Positions 42,740-54,713 of a stretch of DNA of 64,000 nt are shown piece by piece. Position numbers and translations under genes: made by a program. Under the pieces are notes generated by a model. That model made no database searches and was not told the origin of the DNA. It worked only from the letters and a program-made list of their open reading frames with translations. Positions within the stretch are counted from its first letter, which is position 1; the number at the start of each line of letters is the position of its first letter. Origin of the DNA: Scolanthus callimorphus (Eukaryota > Cnidaria > Anthozoa > Actiniaria > Edwardsiidae); the NCBI GenBank assembly GCA_033964015.1, contig JAWWUD010000054.1, forward strand, positions 434,001 through 498,000. Direction: 5' to 3'.

Positions 42740-45056
42740 GTGGTTCACTGGTATTGGCTGCCTGATCTCGTGATCCCTCAGGTGATAGTGCCCTAAAAGC
42801 TGAGTCATGTCGAGTCATACTGCCACCCTGTTTCATCATGTAGTAACGAACTTGTCAAGGTGTGTACATAAGGTGCACCCGCCATTGTCCCAGGTTGAAA
42901 TATTGGACATTTCGAGCCCGCGCTTGCCCAGCGGACATCGGCATGATAATGACAAAGGAAATCGCGGTTTACCTGTGTGATTATTACTCGGGCTTCTTCC
43001 TGTCGAACCCGAGTCTACATCTATCTACATCTACTTACCAATTCCGGTATCACATCAGTATAAATAAAAAATATACAAATCTATCTAATCTATCTATCTA
43101 GACATTCATAATACATGGAATAAATCTATAAATAATTTAATTCAAAATACGACATTCTCTAAAACCAGTGGCCATTGTCAATTAAATGTTTTCGGAACTC
43201 CCCTTTAAACTGGCCCTTATCCTCTATATCAGTAATCGAGCCTGGCAGTTTGTCCCCCCCCCCCCCCCCCCGCTTTCGGACGCACGGAGCAGGTTCACGT
43301 AGGGTTAATATCGCAACACAATCACGTCGGCTGGTGCGCCAATGAAAGCGCTCTGCAACTTGAAAGTGAGTATATTGCATCACCTCTTGTCGCAACTTCA
43401 ACGAACATTCTAGAAGCTTCTATAAATTGAAATTGTAAGCTTCTGTTGCCGGGAACCTCTTTTTGTTTTCAGTCCATCGATCCCTAGATTTTGATGCTCA
43501 AATCCGCATCTTGCTTGATTGGGCGTCTGTCGTTTATAAAGAAGGGAAAAAGAGGAAATACTACTCATTTCTGAACTTGTTGAATATATTTTTTTCTGCT
43601 TTCGGTCAGCAGACGCGGGTTCAAGTAGGGTCAAGTATCATCTGCTGGCGAGCCAATGAAAGCGGTACAACGTGAAAGTGAACCGCCGCTCTCGTAATAT
43701 TCACTTGAAATTACATCTTCATGCTCTCCCAACCCCAACGAACATTCCATAAAAAGCCCCTTGAAAATCTCTTATATGACGCAACAATCAAATGCTGTTG
43801 CCTATTTTAGGTTAAGGAGCGCGCTTGGATACGCTGGCTTATTCGAGCGTTAAGAAATCTGTGGCTACTGTTTTTTTTTTCTTTTTTCACAGATCGCGAT
43901 ACACAAATACAAACATACTAGTATACAAACTAGCTAGGAAACTATAGCTATTGGTTTATCCTTTTTTCACTGATACACAATTACAAACTAGTAATCCTTG
44001 ACTATGCTACATTTATTTTAAAACAGAAATGTATTGTTCAAATGTGTGGTTCCAGAAGTTATCCATACCCCCCTACTGAAGGGATTGGAAATCCCGGAGG
44101 CGGGGGATTAATTTAACTGATCTTTTCCATACAAATACTGTATTTTTCTTTGGAAATTCCAGAGGGGTGGAGAAGTCACGTTTCAACACCCTTCCGTGGA
44201 GGGGGTATGGATATTTTTTGGAACCACACAATCAACTTTGACATTTCGATATTCTTGGCTTTCACGTGACGTCACGAACATTCTAACTTCAAAACTAGCT
44301 TTACATATTGTTTACAACTCATCGGTGTGAGTCTTCACACAAAGTTTCATCTGATTGTCATTCCTATTTCCGGAGCTATCGCTGAAGTTTATGAAGGGAT
44401 ATTGGAGCCACGCAACACGAGTCACGTATTTCAAAGAGCCGATTCGTACAATATTTCTCTCATATTCCATGTGTTCTTTAGTTTGAAAGGATCCATCATG
44501 TTAACTAAGTTGTTATTGAAGCAAGTAAATAACTTTTTGGTCCATATTCTTGGAGTTGTTTGAGAAGGTTGGTAATTGGCGCTGGCAGGAGCACAAAAAA
44601 TGGCGGCGGCATAAGTTCACTGCAACAAATCGCGCGCGTTTAAACACTTACATCTCCGTCAAGAAAAGCGCTATCGTCTTAAAACTTTCTCTCCAAACAT
44701 AATTTTGTATGTTCTTTACATCCATGGGGTTTATTTGGCATTTAGAGCAATATTTCAGGAGATAATTTTAGTCACGTGACAGACGAAAGTTTTGTTATAT
44801 GGATCTGTTTTGACAAGTGCCTCTCGACAGTTTACATTAATCGGCACACAGTTGCGCTTTCAGTGAAAACATCTTAGATTGTTTCAATGACTCAGAGCGA
44901 TTTACAAGTTTGCGAGTTCTTGATTACAAATCATCTTTTTCTTAGAATTAATGAAACATCGACTAAAGAGTATTTTCGTCATGAAAAAGAAGCAAACAAT
45001 GTTTTTAAACATACTAGTGATTGGGGGCAACAATTGAATAAGCAGTTAAATTTAAT
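42740..45056. other. Intergenic, no gene recognised
   Basis: Includes a poly-C run (about 43255-43271), (TCTA)n near 43081-43100, and a GGAAT...ATTCC inverted stretch near 44048-44230 (CCATACCCCC / GGGGGTATGG). No coding evidence. Confidence 0.5.
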
Positions 45057-45060
45057 TTAA

Positions 45061-45992
45061 CCCTATCCAGACTGGGGGGGGGGGGGGCTTTTCGAGCCCC
45101 CCCCTCCAGTAAAATCCTGATTACTCTAAAACCACTGCAGCTATGATGGTGAAACTTCGTGACTTTTCCTAAAATTTATCTGGGGACATTTTGGTGTCAA
45201 TGACATGTCAGTGTCAACGACCCAGTTTCCATGGCAACCACTTTTTGACATGCATGTTTTGCAAAACTCGAAAAAAACGTGAATTTTTCATATTTCAAGC
45301 TTAATGTTGGACAGATTGCCCAATTTATGACTATCGGAGCTTGTACTCCTTAGTAATTTATGTACAGGCTAATTAATTTTTGACACAAAATCTTTGGGGG
45401 GGAGGGGTAGGGGGATTTTGTTCATTTTAACATATGGTCTAAAACTAGCTCTGGGATTCACAAGTTTCCTTTTAATTCAACTTTTTGAATGTCAAACACT
45501 TCTTTGATGAGTATTTTGTACATTTTGACCATTTTTTTCTCATTGAGTATTTATCTGAAGAGTCAAATGGAAATTAAATGAAATCCAAGATGGCGGATCC
45601 AAGATGGCGGATCCAAGATGGCGGACAATATTTTCAAAAGTCGTCATTATGACACAAGTTTAATAAAATTTATGTGTTAATGTCACAAATTATTACATTT
45701 ACATTATCTTGATGTTAATTAGTTGGCTTTTAGAGTATTATCTACCAAGTTTTTGGAAGTTAATTAAAATTACTTAAAAATTGATAAAACATTGAGAATG
45801 ACGTCATTGTGACGTCACATTTTGCTCCCACGTGACAAAAATAGGTGTGGTGATTTGTCTAAGGCTCATGGTCATTGTGTGTAAGTTTGATGATCATAGC
45901 CCCAGTGGTTCCAGAGACATAGAGGGGGGGCCGAATTACCCCCCCCCCCCCCCCAGTCACAGATGGTCAAAAAAAGCCCAGTCTGGATAGGG
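45061..45992. mobile_element. Non-autonomous piggyBac-like element (932 bp)
   Basis: The termini CCCTATCCAGACTGGG and CCCAGTCTGGATAGGG are exact 16-bp inverted repeats. They are directly flanked on both sides by TTAA (45057-45060 and 45993-45996), the piggyBac target duplication, and CCCTA-type ends fit that superfamily. No transposase ORF. The interior holds poly-G/C runs and three copies of AAGATGGCGGATCC (about 45588-45625). Confidence 0.8.
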
Positions 45993-45996
45993 TTAA

Positions 45997-48900
45997 GGTT
46001 ATTCCCTTTTTTGCACGGCGCACTCTGTTCTGCGCGCGATCAATTCGTTCGAAAATGGCGTAATCGAGCGTGCGCGCGCAAGCTAAATATCCCCTTTTGA
46101 GCAACAAATACTAAGAAAAGTCGCTTTTTGGGATATTGCGCGAAAACAACAATGGGTGCCTCAATTTTTTAGTTTGCCGTTTTGATAAGACTATCATTTT
46201 CCTGTTATAAAAAAAAGTTTTGGAGCTATCGTCACAAAAAGCCCCAAAATGAGCTACTAAAGTGGTCAAATTATCACGAGCGTTTCGCACATTTTTGCAC
46301 ATTCTCAAGAGTAAAGTCAATGACACATAGAAAAAAAGATCTTACTTGAATGCGGCACTGAAATGTTAATGGTTAAGAAAGGGTTATGATATTAACATGA
46401 TATCTCCGAAAATGAAATAATTTGAAGCAAACTGAGCAGCAATATTTAAGTTCGCGTTTGCCTGTGTAGCATGACCCCTAAGTCGCTTGCTTCATGAATC
46501 TCTGGTATTTAATCTTCCATAGTTGCATGAGAAATAAAGGCCGCCTAGAAATCACAAAATAACACGCGTTGAATTTGTCAATTTTTTCATGAATTCATAG
46601 TTCCGACCTGTCATTCAAAGCCACAGTTACTGTTGTTATATCCCACAAATAAACCCTAAGTTTATCCTAGAAAAGTCCAAAACTACTCCGATCCAGCTAA
46701 GGTTTACAACATATCTCTACCTTCGGATCATCTGAGTTTATAACTGTCATAAAAGGAAAAAAAAAATGCGGCAAATCGGAGTGAGTTTCGGAAGTCTTGA
46801 AATACTGTTTGAAATACTGTGGGACACGATCAGTCCCTGTGGGAGAATCTTTCCAAACTGGCTGATTGGTATCTCCAGATAGCGTGAAAGGGCTCGATTG
46901 TTTGATTGGAACTATGAATTCTATTTAACAAATATAGACAGAAGCCCGAGTTCACGCAGTTATGCGTCTTGTCCATTGCATCGAGTAAAGAGTGATTCGA
47001 GCAAAATTGCAACAGATTTCAACTTTTTCGTGATCTTCTTTCGGATTCAGGGGCGGATCTAGGGATACAACTGTCAATCTGGCTGCAAAACAAAAATGCG
47101 TTTTTTTTTTCAACACCTCACGGCCAAAGCCATAGTGTCGACATTCTAGTAGAGATTGACCGGGCTTCCTGTGGTATCTGCGCAAAGCATCTTTCCTCGA
47201 GTATATTTGAGTTTTGGTTGAGTTGAAAAACTTACTGGGATTCCAAATATGGTATGTAGATATTTTCATATAAGGAAGTTGGAGAAAGTCGACACTTTTT
47301 CAAGGGAACTATCTTGATATGTTTGGAATCATTTACCTTATAAGGAAGTGACAGAAGATCCTCCTTTGATAAGAATTTCGGCAAATGTAGCAAGAAAATT
47401 ATGAAATTAAATTAAATAAACGGCCAGAATAAATTTAATCTGTCGCTGAATGCCGCATAGTGACTGAGGGCACAAATCTCTGGTCAGGTAAGGCATTTCA
47501 GTGTTGTACTTAACTGAGGGCACAACTGTGCTCAGGGAAGCCGTTTTAATGTTGCTCTCGGACAGACTGATTTAACCATGATCAGCGAAAACGTTTGCGC
47601 AGACAACCTGATCATAATAGTATAGATATGAGGCCAGTTAGCACTGACAAATGGTGCTAGCTAAGCTATTAAACCACTTTTTGAGTTAACTGACCTCATA
47701 TCGCATGATCTTGCTCACTGTTACTTTAGCCTTAGATTGCTGTCAAGGGAGTTGATCTGGGGTGTGATACTTGTCTATTCACATTCACCGGGTGCTTGTA
47801 GCCTATCAGGCGAGTGAAAGGCCTGACAAGCCCCGCCTTACTGGCTGGCCCTTGTCCTGAATTAGGGCACCCCCTTAAGCCTTGTCCGGAATTAGGGGCA
47901 ACCCCTTCCGAAGTCCAAAACTCCCTTAGACTTTAACCTTTCAACACTCTTCCATAGGGGTGGGGGGGGGGGGGATGGTGGGGTTGGGGAGGATATCTCC
48001 TGGAACCACACAATACGTGTAAATGGAAAAATCGAGGCGTATTATTGGCTATAGGGGTGCCTACATATGGAACGGGTTACCTCGCTTTAATTCGCGATTT
48101 AAAAAATATGGCGAACTTAAAGCGACGCGAAAAAAACTTCGCGAACTTTAATGCCGTGAAATTTATATACACTCCGATTATTTCTTATTTTTTCAATTTT
48201 TATGAAGAATTCATGGCTGCAATGTAAATATGTATTATACAATTTCAAAGAACGTTAAGCACAATGATAATGTGTTTGACTATGCCTATGGTACACACGA
48301 TGTGGTTTCTATAGTTTGGCCTTGTTATGAGTTGATGATTTTCAGCAATAAGAAGTGTAAAATGATAATAAAATTCTCGAAATAAAATGTTTTTTTTTTC
48401 ATCTTCGTGAAAATTAATTTCCTAAGAAATAATTTGCACCCAAATCGCGAAAATGTGCCCGTGAAAATTAGCATCACTATTAAAAAGGTAAATTAAATAA
48501 GCTACCTCCCAGCTTCTTCAATTCTTTTAAAAAAATGCTCATCCTTTTAAGCAATTATTTTAATCTTATTGTATGTTCTATAAAAAAAGAAAATAAATAA
48601 CTTTATTTAGTGTCAGCTTACCTAGCTCGTAGAGCTAATTGGGGACACTATAAACAAATAATAAACTAAGAACGAACTCAAACTTGTTAAAACCCCAACT
48701 GGCCGGGAGGGCAAACCAGTTGGCTATATACAAACAAATCACAAGTGACCAGAGCGGGTTGCTGTCTATCTACATCTGTCTAAATGCCAATTTTCAAATG
48801 ACCACTTACAAATATTGCCTGGAGGGCCATTTTGCTGATTTTAAAGTTATTGCATTCCAAAAATGGCTTAAGTAGTGAATGAAAATATTAACAATGAAGG

Positions 48901-49263
48901 GAGTAAATTACAAAGGGGGAGTAAAAAGGATTTCATTTTTTTACACTTCCACTGATACCAAAGTTTCTCCATGCCCCTTTCTTCAAACGCCTAAAAATCC
49001 AGTCCCATAAGAAACACTATTTTAACTCTACATTGGTTCATTGCCTTCCTGATGTTCACCCCCCCCCCCCCCCCCCCCCAGCGGAACTCAATGTTGTTTA
49101 ACCAAACACACTTTGTGGTAGGGCTTCAATGTTGAATAAGGGGGATGAGGGGGAATGATGGCCAAGAAGACATTGTTACGCAGTTGAAAGTGAGCAAAGC
49201 ATTTTCGAAGGGAGATTTTTAACCATACTTTTGTCACTGATTATAGAATTCACACCTTACTAT
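45997..49263. other. Intergenic, no gene recognised
   Basis: Holds a hairpin at about 47626-47705 (ATGAGGCCAGTTAGC / GTTAACTGACCTCAT), a poly-G stretch near 47965, and a poly-C run of about 19 near 49060-49079. A hAT-like end (CAGGGGCGGATCTAG) appears near 47049. The reverse strand of 48590-48690 may be a LINE 3' UTR (ends AATAAAGTTATTTATTTT) but lacks coding. Confidence 0.45.
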
Positions 49264-49980
49264 TCAAGGCAATGGCTTCCCTTTCCTTATTGATTCTGCA
49301 ACCTCTGACTGTGCAGTGTTGTCAGCATACTTCTTGGACATTTCTAACATTTTTTCTCTGGGTGGGGCAGCAGCAACAACACTTGGGTGACCCACTATGG
49401 CCTTCGCCCACTTGTGATACCTGCCGAATCTTTCTTCTTGTGGAACACGAAATTCTCTGTACACCTCCATTACATACCCGCGTTCGATCCACGGAGCCAA
49501 CATTATATCAACATATCCAAGCTCTTTTCCTTGGAAAAATGGCCCCTCTGGATCCATGGCATTGGCAAATACAGAGAAAATATCCAGTAATTCACGTCTT
49601 AATGCCTCATCTTGAGATGGATCTACTCGCATTAAGAGTTTAAAATACATTGGAATAATCTTCTTCTCGATGAAATCCCCCCATATCCTTGCATGGGCCC
49701 TTTTGTAAGGATCTTTGCCGAGTAGTGACACACCATTGTCCCAACATTCATCGATATATTCAACACAAATTATGCTATCATAGATAACATTCCCGTTATG
49801 AACAATAGTTGGTACTAGTCCTCGTGGGTTAATTGCAAGCCATTCGGCGGATTTATTGTAAGGATCTTGCTCTTTGTACTCGAATTCGACATTCTTTACC
49901 AACATGGCGATCCAGGCTCGATTAGCGAATGGACAGAACCACCCACAGTAGAGCTTTGGCTTGCTCGAATCACACGACAT
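49264..49980 (-). CDS. Omega-class glutathione transferase, paralogue D
   Basis: 238 residues from ATG at 49980 (MSCDSSKPK), intronless and intact. Cys16 in GWFCPFANR, cis-Pro in LVPTIVHNG. The usual YES glutathione contact is YDS here (Glu to Asp), and LAKK is LVKN. The C-terminal tail is SEVAESIRKGKPLP. The C-domain has DPEGPFFQGKELGYVDIMLAPW as in the others. The leader retains an exact TGAGTCA about 35 bp upstream of ATG (reverse strand 50014-50020). Expected cytosolic; glutathione-dependent thiol transfer or dehydroascorbate reduction is inferred from family. Confidence 0.92.
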   Translation of the reverse strand: MSCDSSKPKLYCGWFCPFANRAWIAMLVKNVEFEYKEQDPYNKSAEWLAINPRGLVPTIVHNGNVIYDSIICVEYIDECWDNGVSLLGKDPYKRAHARIWGDFIEKKIIPMYFKLLMRVDPSQDEALRRELLDIFSVFANAMDPEGPFFQGKELGYVDIMLAPWIERGYVMEVYREFRVPQEERFGRYHKWAKAIVGHPSVVAAAPPREKMLEMSKKYADNTAQSEVAESIRKGKPLP

Positions 49981-50060
49981 CTTGAACAACAAAATCAACA
50001 GAATCGTAAATCGTGACTCACAGGAAACTCTTTTGACTTGTAATACAAAAGAGTGAGCTT
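49981..50060 (-). promoter_or_regulatory. Conserved GST leader block with AP-1-like site, gene D
   Basis: On the minus strand: AAGCTCACTCTTTTGTATTA, CCTGTGAGTCACGA, then TTGTTGTTCAAG before ATG. TGAGTCA (50014-50020) matches the AP-1/CNC-bZIP consensus that drives many GST genes. Confidence 0.5.
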
Positions 50061-50678
50061 AGATATGCCCCCCCTCCGCGCGATGTTGAATGTTTTTCCG
50101 CCTCAATGCGCTGTGATTTGATCACAGATCGCTAAAGCTCTGTGTTAGCGTTTCATATTAATAAATTTGAATGATTTTAGTGACACATCATTGTCCCAAC
50201 TGTTGATGGCCGTATCTCGTGCTGTTAGCACTCCCTGAATGATATCTCTCAAAAAAGTGGCCTTAGACTTGATCACAAAGGGCCAACGAAGACCGGAAAA
50301 CGAAAGTGGCATATGGTACCACCTGAGGTTGCAAGTGTACCAGTTAACCGGCTACAGGGCTCTAAGGCCCCAGGCAATAATAATAAAAAAAAAACGTTAA
50401 CGTTTTTCTGATTCTGAATAAATAGCAATCGCGAATCTATCTGTAGATATACGGCCATGGAATTTTGAGCCTTACCCCTGGAAGAATGGCAAATTGCTGA
50501 GTTCTTAAATCGTACATGCAAACTGGATTAATTTTTGTAATCCTATAAAGCGCTTTGATATCGCTCTCCAATCCATCCCACAATAGAATAATGGCTCACA
50601 TTAAAGCAAATGCGGCTCTCAAAAATAATTTTGAATGCATTTTAAAAAGCGCCAATGGGAGAAGTTAATAGTACCCAG

Positions 50679-50821
50679 GGGCCGGTTCCCAGAAGGTCAG
50701 TTAAGAGTTACTATAGATAAGCATAACTATACTATGGCGCTGAACAAATCCTATATATGATATACAACACATAACTTTTATCCACGGATAACTTTATCCA
50801 ACCTTTTAGGAACCGGCCCCA
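50679..50821. mobile_element. Short MITE with GGGGCCGGTTCC ends
   Basis: GGGGCCGGTTCCCAGAAGG at the left pairs with CCTTTTAGGAACCGGCCCC at the right. About 143 bp. Confidence 0.7.
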
Positions 50822-50859
50822 GAGCCCCAAAATGGCTGACCATTTTTGACGACGCGGGC

Positions 50860-51155
50860 GAGTTACCACTGCATGCATTGCTACGCGACCTCAAAATTCA
50901 CTTTTGCTATTGGCGATTTTCAGCAAAGGAATTGCAATGTGAATTTTTGTGCGCCAGAAAGCTAATAATTCTAGGGCAGAACGTCCCACGATAGCTTACA
51001 ATAATTTTAGTTGATTTTGCAATCAATGTCGACCCACTGATGTAGCCGAATCCAATTAGTTTTGATTGACGGCTAAAAATCGCCAATCGCAACATCAGTG
51101 AATTTTCAGGTCGCGTAGCAATGCATACCAGTGGTAAAAGCTCGTATCGTAGTGT
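50860..51155. mobile_element. Inverted-repeat element
   Basis: GCATTGCTACGCGACCTCAA at about 50875 is mirrored by AGGTCGCGTAGCAATGC at about 51109-51125, with GGCGATTTTCAGC / GCTAAAAATCGCC inside. Confidence 0.6.
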
Positions 51156-51217
51156 GGCGATTGTGGCGTCGGACGTACCTTCGGCGATCAGAGACAACGA
51201 GCCATGTGCCACCTTCG

Positions 51218-51650
51218 TCCCCCCCCCCCCCCCCCGGGGACTCCCATATTGTTTGGTCGGGATGATCGTCGGTATCTTTTAGGGGTTAAAATCACGATGG
51301 TTTGGTCTCTTTTAGGGGTGATCGTGATCTTCAATAAATTTAGGGAGATTGGTATTTTTTAGGGCCGAAACTGTGTCCAAATTGTTTTTCTTATGATGGT
51401 GCTTCTAAAAACCGTATAAGAAAGAGAGATTATTCGATTCGAGAAGACGATAAATTAGAAACAAACACGGAAATTTCTTGATGGGTATCTTTCACCTTTT
51501 ACCTGTGTCCTTCGCGCCTACTTGGTGCATAAGACCTCATATTTTAGGGTAATAATTTTTTTGAGCCACGCCATGGCCCGCCATGTTTGGTATTTTTTAG
51601 GGGTTAAACTGAAAATTTCAGACGATCATCCCCGAAAAAAAAAAATTTCA
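51218..51650. mobile_element. Poly-C/poly-G fold-back element, copy 2
   Basis: Starts with a C run then GGGGACTCCCATATTGTTTG. The interior (AAAACCGTATAAGAAAGAG, AATTTCTTGATGGGTATCTT) matches 3867-4251 closely; the right arm (GACGATCATCCCCGA) is truncated before its C run. Confidence 0.7.
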
Positions 51651-51659
51651 TCTTCTTCT

Positions 51660-53255
51660 TCCGGCCTTCTTTTCCATCTTCGTTTTCCGGTCTTCGTTTT
51701 CCGGACACCCTAAGTACAACATGATTAAATAATTATTTTATAAATATCGACTGCAACAAGCTAATATGCAAGCTATGCAGAGTGCTAAAACAGCCTAAAT
51801 TCATTCAAATTTGATTAATATGAAACACTAACAAAGAGCTTGGGCGACCTGTGGTTGGATCGCTCCGGAAAGTCTGAGTGGGTGTATCCCAAGGGGGTCG
51901 TAAATAAAACCTATGTCCGTCGTTTCTGTCCGGGTACACATGGGAGCCCTGTGGTATAACAAGAAAAAAAAAATCTCCTCAAGGAACATGCTGTCAAGTA
52001 TGGCTTGATGTGACGTCTCTATGACGCCATGGTCCTGCACTGTATGGTCCTACCTCTGTACAAAAGTTCTCCCAGAAAATTGCAGGCCCTTGGTTTCCTG
52101 GAATGAAGACTGCTTTCGCCACTGGTTGGGCTGCATTTTCATTTAAGATTTAATTCATTTAAATAGTCCATGCCCATAAACTGAAGCATATTTCAATTCA
52201 ACACTTATGGATTTATTATGGATTTATCCATAAATGACTCAAAGGCAACTTTTAACTTGTAACTACAGAAGAATTGGCTCTAAGGCACTGTTTGCCTACA
52301 GATCTAAGGGGTTTTATCCCAGGATTCGTTGTGTCAGTCAGGCAGACAGACAGACAGCAGCTGATGAAATAAATCACACTTGATGTTCGGGCATCTTGTG
52401 GACAAACCAAGCCGCCAGGCGAGGGAGTGGCGCATCACTCAAATGCAAGTGCAAATGCAGCTCAACTTCAATTAACATCAAATAGCTATCCCACATGGAA
52501 ATCTTGAAATTGGATTAATGAATTTCATCTAAACTTTGTATACGTATAGACAATGACCTCAGGATTATAAGCATGGGTACTTGATTTATTTCAAATTTCA
52601 TGTGGAACTTTTGTTGATTAAAAAGTAAAAACAGTGACCCCAATGCTTTGTTGCTATGGAAACTGTGATTACAATAAAATGTAAATCACTTTTTTCAACT
52701 TTGATCTTTCTACAGAAAATGGTCAAATTTCAAACCCACAGGTAAGTATATTTTAGAATTGTGGTTGTTCAAAGTTAAGAGGTCAAGGGCAAGATAAACT
52801 GTAGGCAGCCTCCTTAACTCCAGTTCTGCCACAGTGCTGATGGAAAGGAGGACATTATCAAAGTTATATGGTCATTTTTATGGATAAGTTGGTACCAGTA
52901 TCTCAAATTACACTGATGACAAGTCCTGCCCTAGAAAGGGTACCATAGTGTTGCTAGGTAACCTTGATGTCAGCTCCCTCACCCTAATAACATAATTTTG
53001 GTTTTGTCAAAATTTATCTGCGGGCAATTTGCACTATAGTGCACCACCCAGACAAGTTGTAAGTCTTTAGTCTTGAGCCACTTGGCTGAGGAATTTAAAA
53101 GTTGGTATCCTTAGCTGCAAAAGACAGGTATATATTTGCATCATTATCATTCCTATCATTAACAACGGCCTAATGGGAAGAGGTATCCCAGATGCAGAAA
53201 GGCAAAGAAGGGAAAACCAGAAACAGCTTGCAGAGCTAGAATCCATGTGTACCAT
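51660..53255. other. Intergenic, no gene recognised
   Basis: No repeat structure or coding region I can support. Confidence 0.5.
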
Positions 53256-53987
53256 TCAAGGCAATGGTGTCCCTTTCCTTATTGAGTCAGCAACCCCTGT
53301 CTTAGCAGTGTTGTCAGCATAGCGCTTGCCATCTTCCAGGAGCTTATCCCTGGGTGGGGCCACAGCAGCTACACAAGGATGTACCACTACGGCCTCCGCC
53401 CACTTATGATACCTGTTGAATCTTTCCTCATGTGGGACCTGAAATCCTCTGTACATCCCTAAGATGTATTTTATTTGATTGATCCACGGCGCCAACACTA
53501 TATCAACATATCCAAGTTCCTTTCCTTGGAAAAATGGCCCCTCTGGGTCCATGGCACTGGCAAATACTGATAAATTCTCCAGCAATTCCTGTCTTAATGC
53601 CTCATCTTGAGATGGATCTACTCGCATTAGGAGTTTAAAATAAACCGGAACAACCTTCTTGCCAATGAAATCTCCCCATATCCTTGCATGAGCCCTTTTG
53701 TAAGGGTCTTTGCCGAGAAGTGACACATCATTCTCCCAACATTCATCGATGTATTCAACACAAACGGTGCTCTCGTAGATAACATTTCCGTTATGAACTA
53801 TAGTTGGTATCAGTCCTCGAGGGTTAATAGCAAGCCATTCGGCGGATTTATTGTAAGGGTCATGCTCGATGTACTCGAATTCGACTTTCTTGGCCAACAT
53901 GGCGATCCAGGCTCGATGAGCGAATCCACAAAACCACGCACAGTAGAGCTTTGGCTTGCTCGAATCATTTGCCCGATTTAGGTCCAT
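53256..53987 (-). CDS. Omega-class glutathione transferase, paralogue E (altered active site)
   Basis: 243 residues from ATG at 53987, giving a new N-terminus MDLNRANDSSKPK in place of the MSxDSSKPK of the others. Homology to the sister genes begins at the NDSSK codons and is lost upstream, together with the shared leader. The catalytic Cys is C20, in WFCGFAHR: the Pro that follows it in every other copy is Gly. The rest is intact (LIPTIVHNG, YES, DPEGPFFQGKELGYVDIVLAPW, tail SIRKGTPLP), with one extra residue in WINQIKYILGMYRGF. It stands head-to-head with gene F, about 0.7 kb apart. Activity may differ from its paralogues. Confidence 0.88.
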   Translation of the reverse strand: MDLNRANDSSKPKLYCAWFCGFAHRAWIAMLAKKVEFEYIEHDPYNKSAEWLAINPRGLIPTIVHNGNVIYESTVCVEYIDECWENDVSLLGKDPYKRAHARIWGDFIGKKVVPVYFKLLMRVDPSQDEALRQELLENLSVFASAMDPEGPFFQGKELGYVDIVLAPWINQIKYILGMYRGFQVPHEERFNRYHKWAEAVVVHPCVAAVAPPRDKLLEDGKRYADNTAKTGVADSIRKGTPLP

Positions 53988-54164
53988 TTGCTTCTTTTTA
54001 CTCGTGCAAATAGAAGAGGTGGCTGCGATGCGCTGTTTATCAACTAAAAAATCATACTAAAGCAGGTTTCATTGCATCACTAGTACTATAAGTGCATCCG
54101 ATGTCACCCGATTGTCAGCGGATAAAAAATGTCATAGGTGTTCGGGCTTCCTGTGGTCTAAAAA

Positions 54165-54188
54165 GCGGGGGGGGGGGGGGGGGGGGGC
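54165..54188 (+). repeat. Long poly-G run
   Basis: About 20 consecutive G between the divergent GST genes E and F. Single-base runs of this length are prone to slippage and G-quadruplex formation. Confidence 0.9.
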
Positions 54189-54639
54189 GGCTTCACTTTC
54201 TTGTTGCTTCAGTACTTGTTTTCAATTGGCTAATAACTTTTTTCCCTTACCATTTATTAGTATCATCATTTATTAGTATCATCTAGAATTTCTGCTAAAA
54301 AGAAACATTTGAATCATTTGCTTGTCCTAGCGCCCGTGGTCGAGTTTACCACAGAATGCCCGCCGACTGCCGACATCGTAAGTTCTTCACGAGAAAGGCT
54401 CGTAAATGAACCAAATCTTTAGCTGAAGCCCTTGCTGAAGCCAGAGTTTCTGGTCACGGAATCATGCCAAGCAAAATCCCTAACGTAATGCATTTAGTTT
54501 TCGCGCGCTCCGACCCCTTGCGATACACCACAGGAAGCCCAAACACACCCCACTTTCCGCCCCTTGAGATCGGAGATGGCACGACTTGATCGAACCGTAG
54601 CCCCGAGGCGGAAAAACGTTCAACATCGCATATAACAAT

Positions 54640-54713
54640 ACCTGAGCTCACTCTTGTGTGTAACAGGCCATAAGAGTACCTGTGAGTCACGATTCTGTAT
54701 TTTGTTGTTCAAG
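54640..54713 (+). promoter_or_regulatory. Conserved GST leader block with AP-1-like site, gene F
   Basis: GAGCTCACTCTT at 54644, CCATAAGAG, TGAGTCA at 54683-54689, then TTGTTGTTCAAG directly before ATG. An upstream GAGGCGGAAAAACGTTCAAC box is also shared with gene D. Confidence 0.55.

Noticed and set aside
54654..54713. N-terminal extension of GST gene F (also genes A, B, D) upstream of ATG
   Set aside because: The upstream in-frame starts are TTG, not ATG; the conserved MSxDSSKPK Met matches all paralogues and family length.
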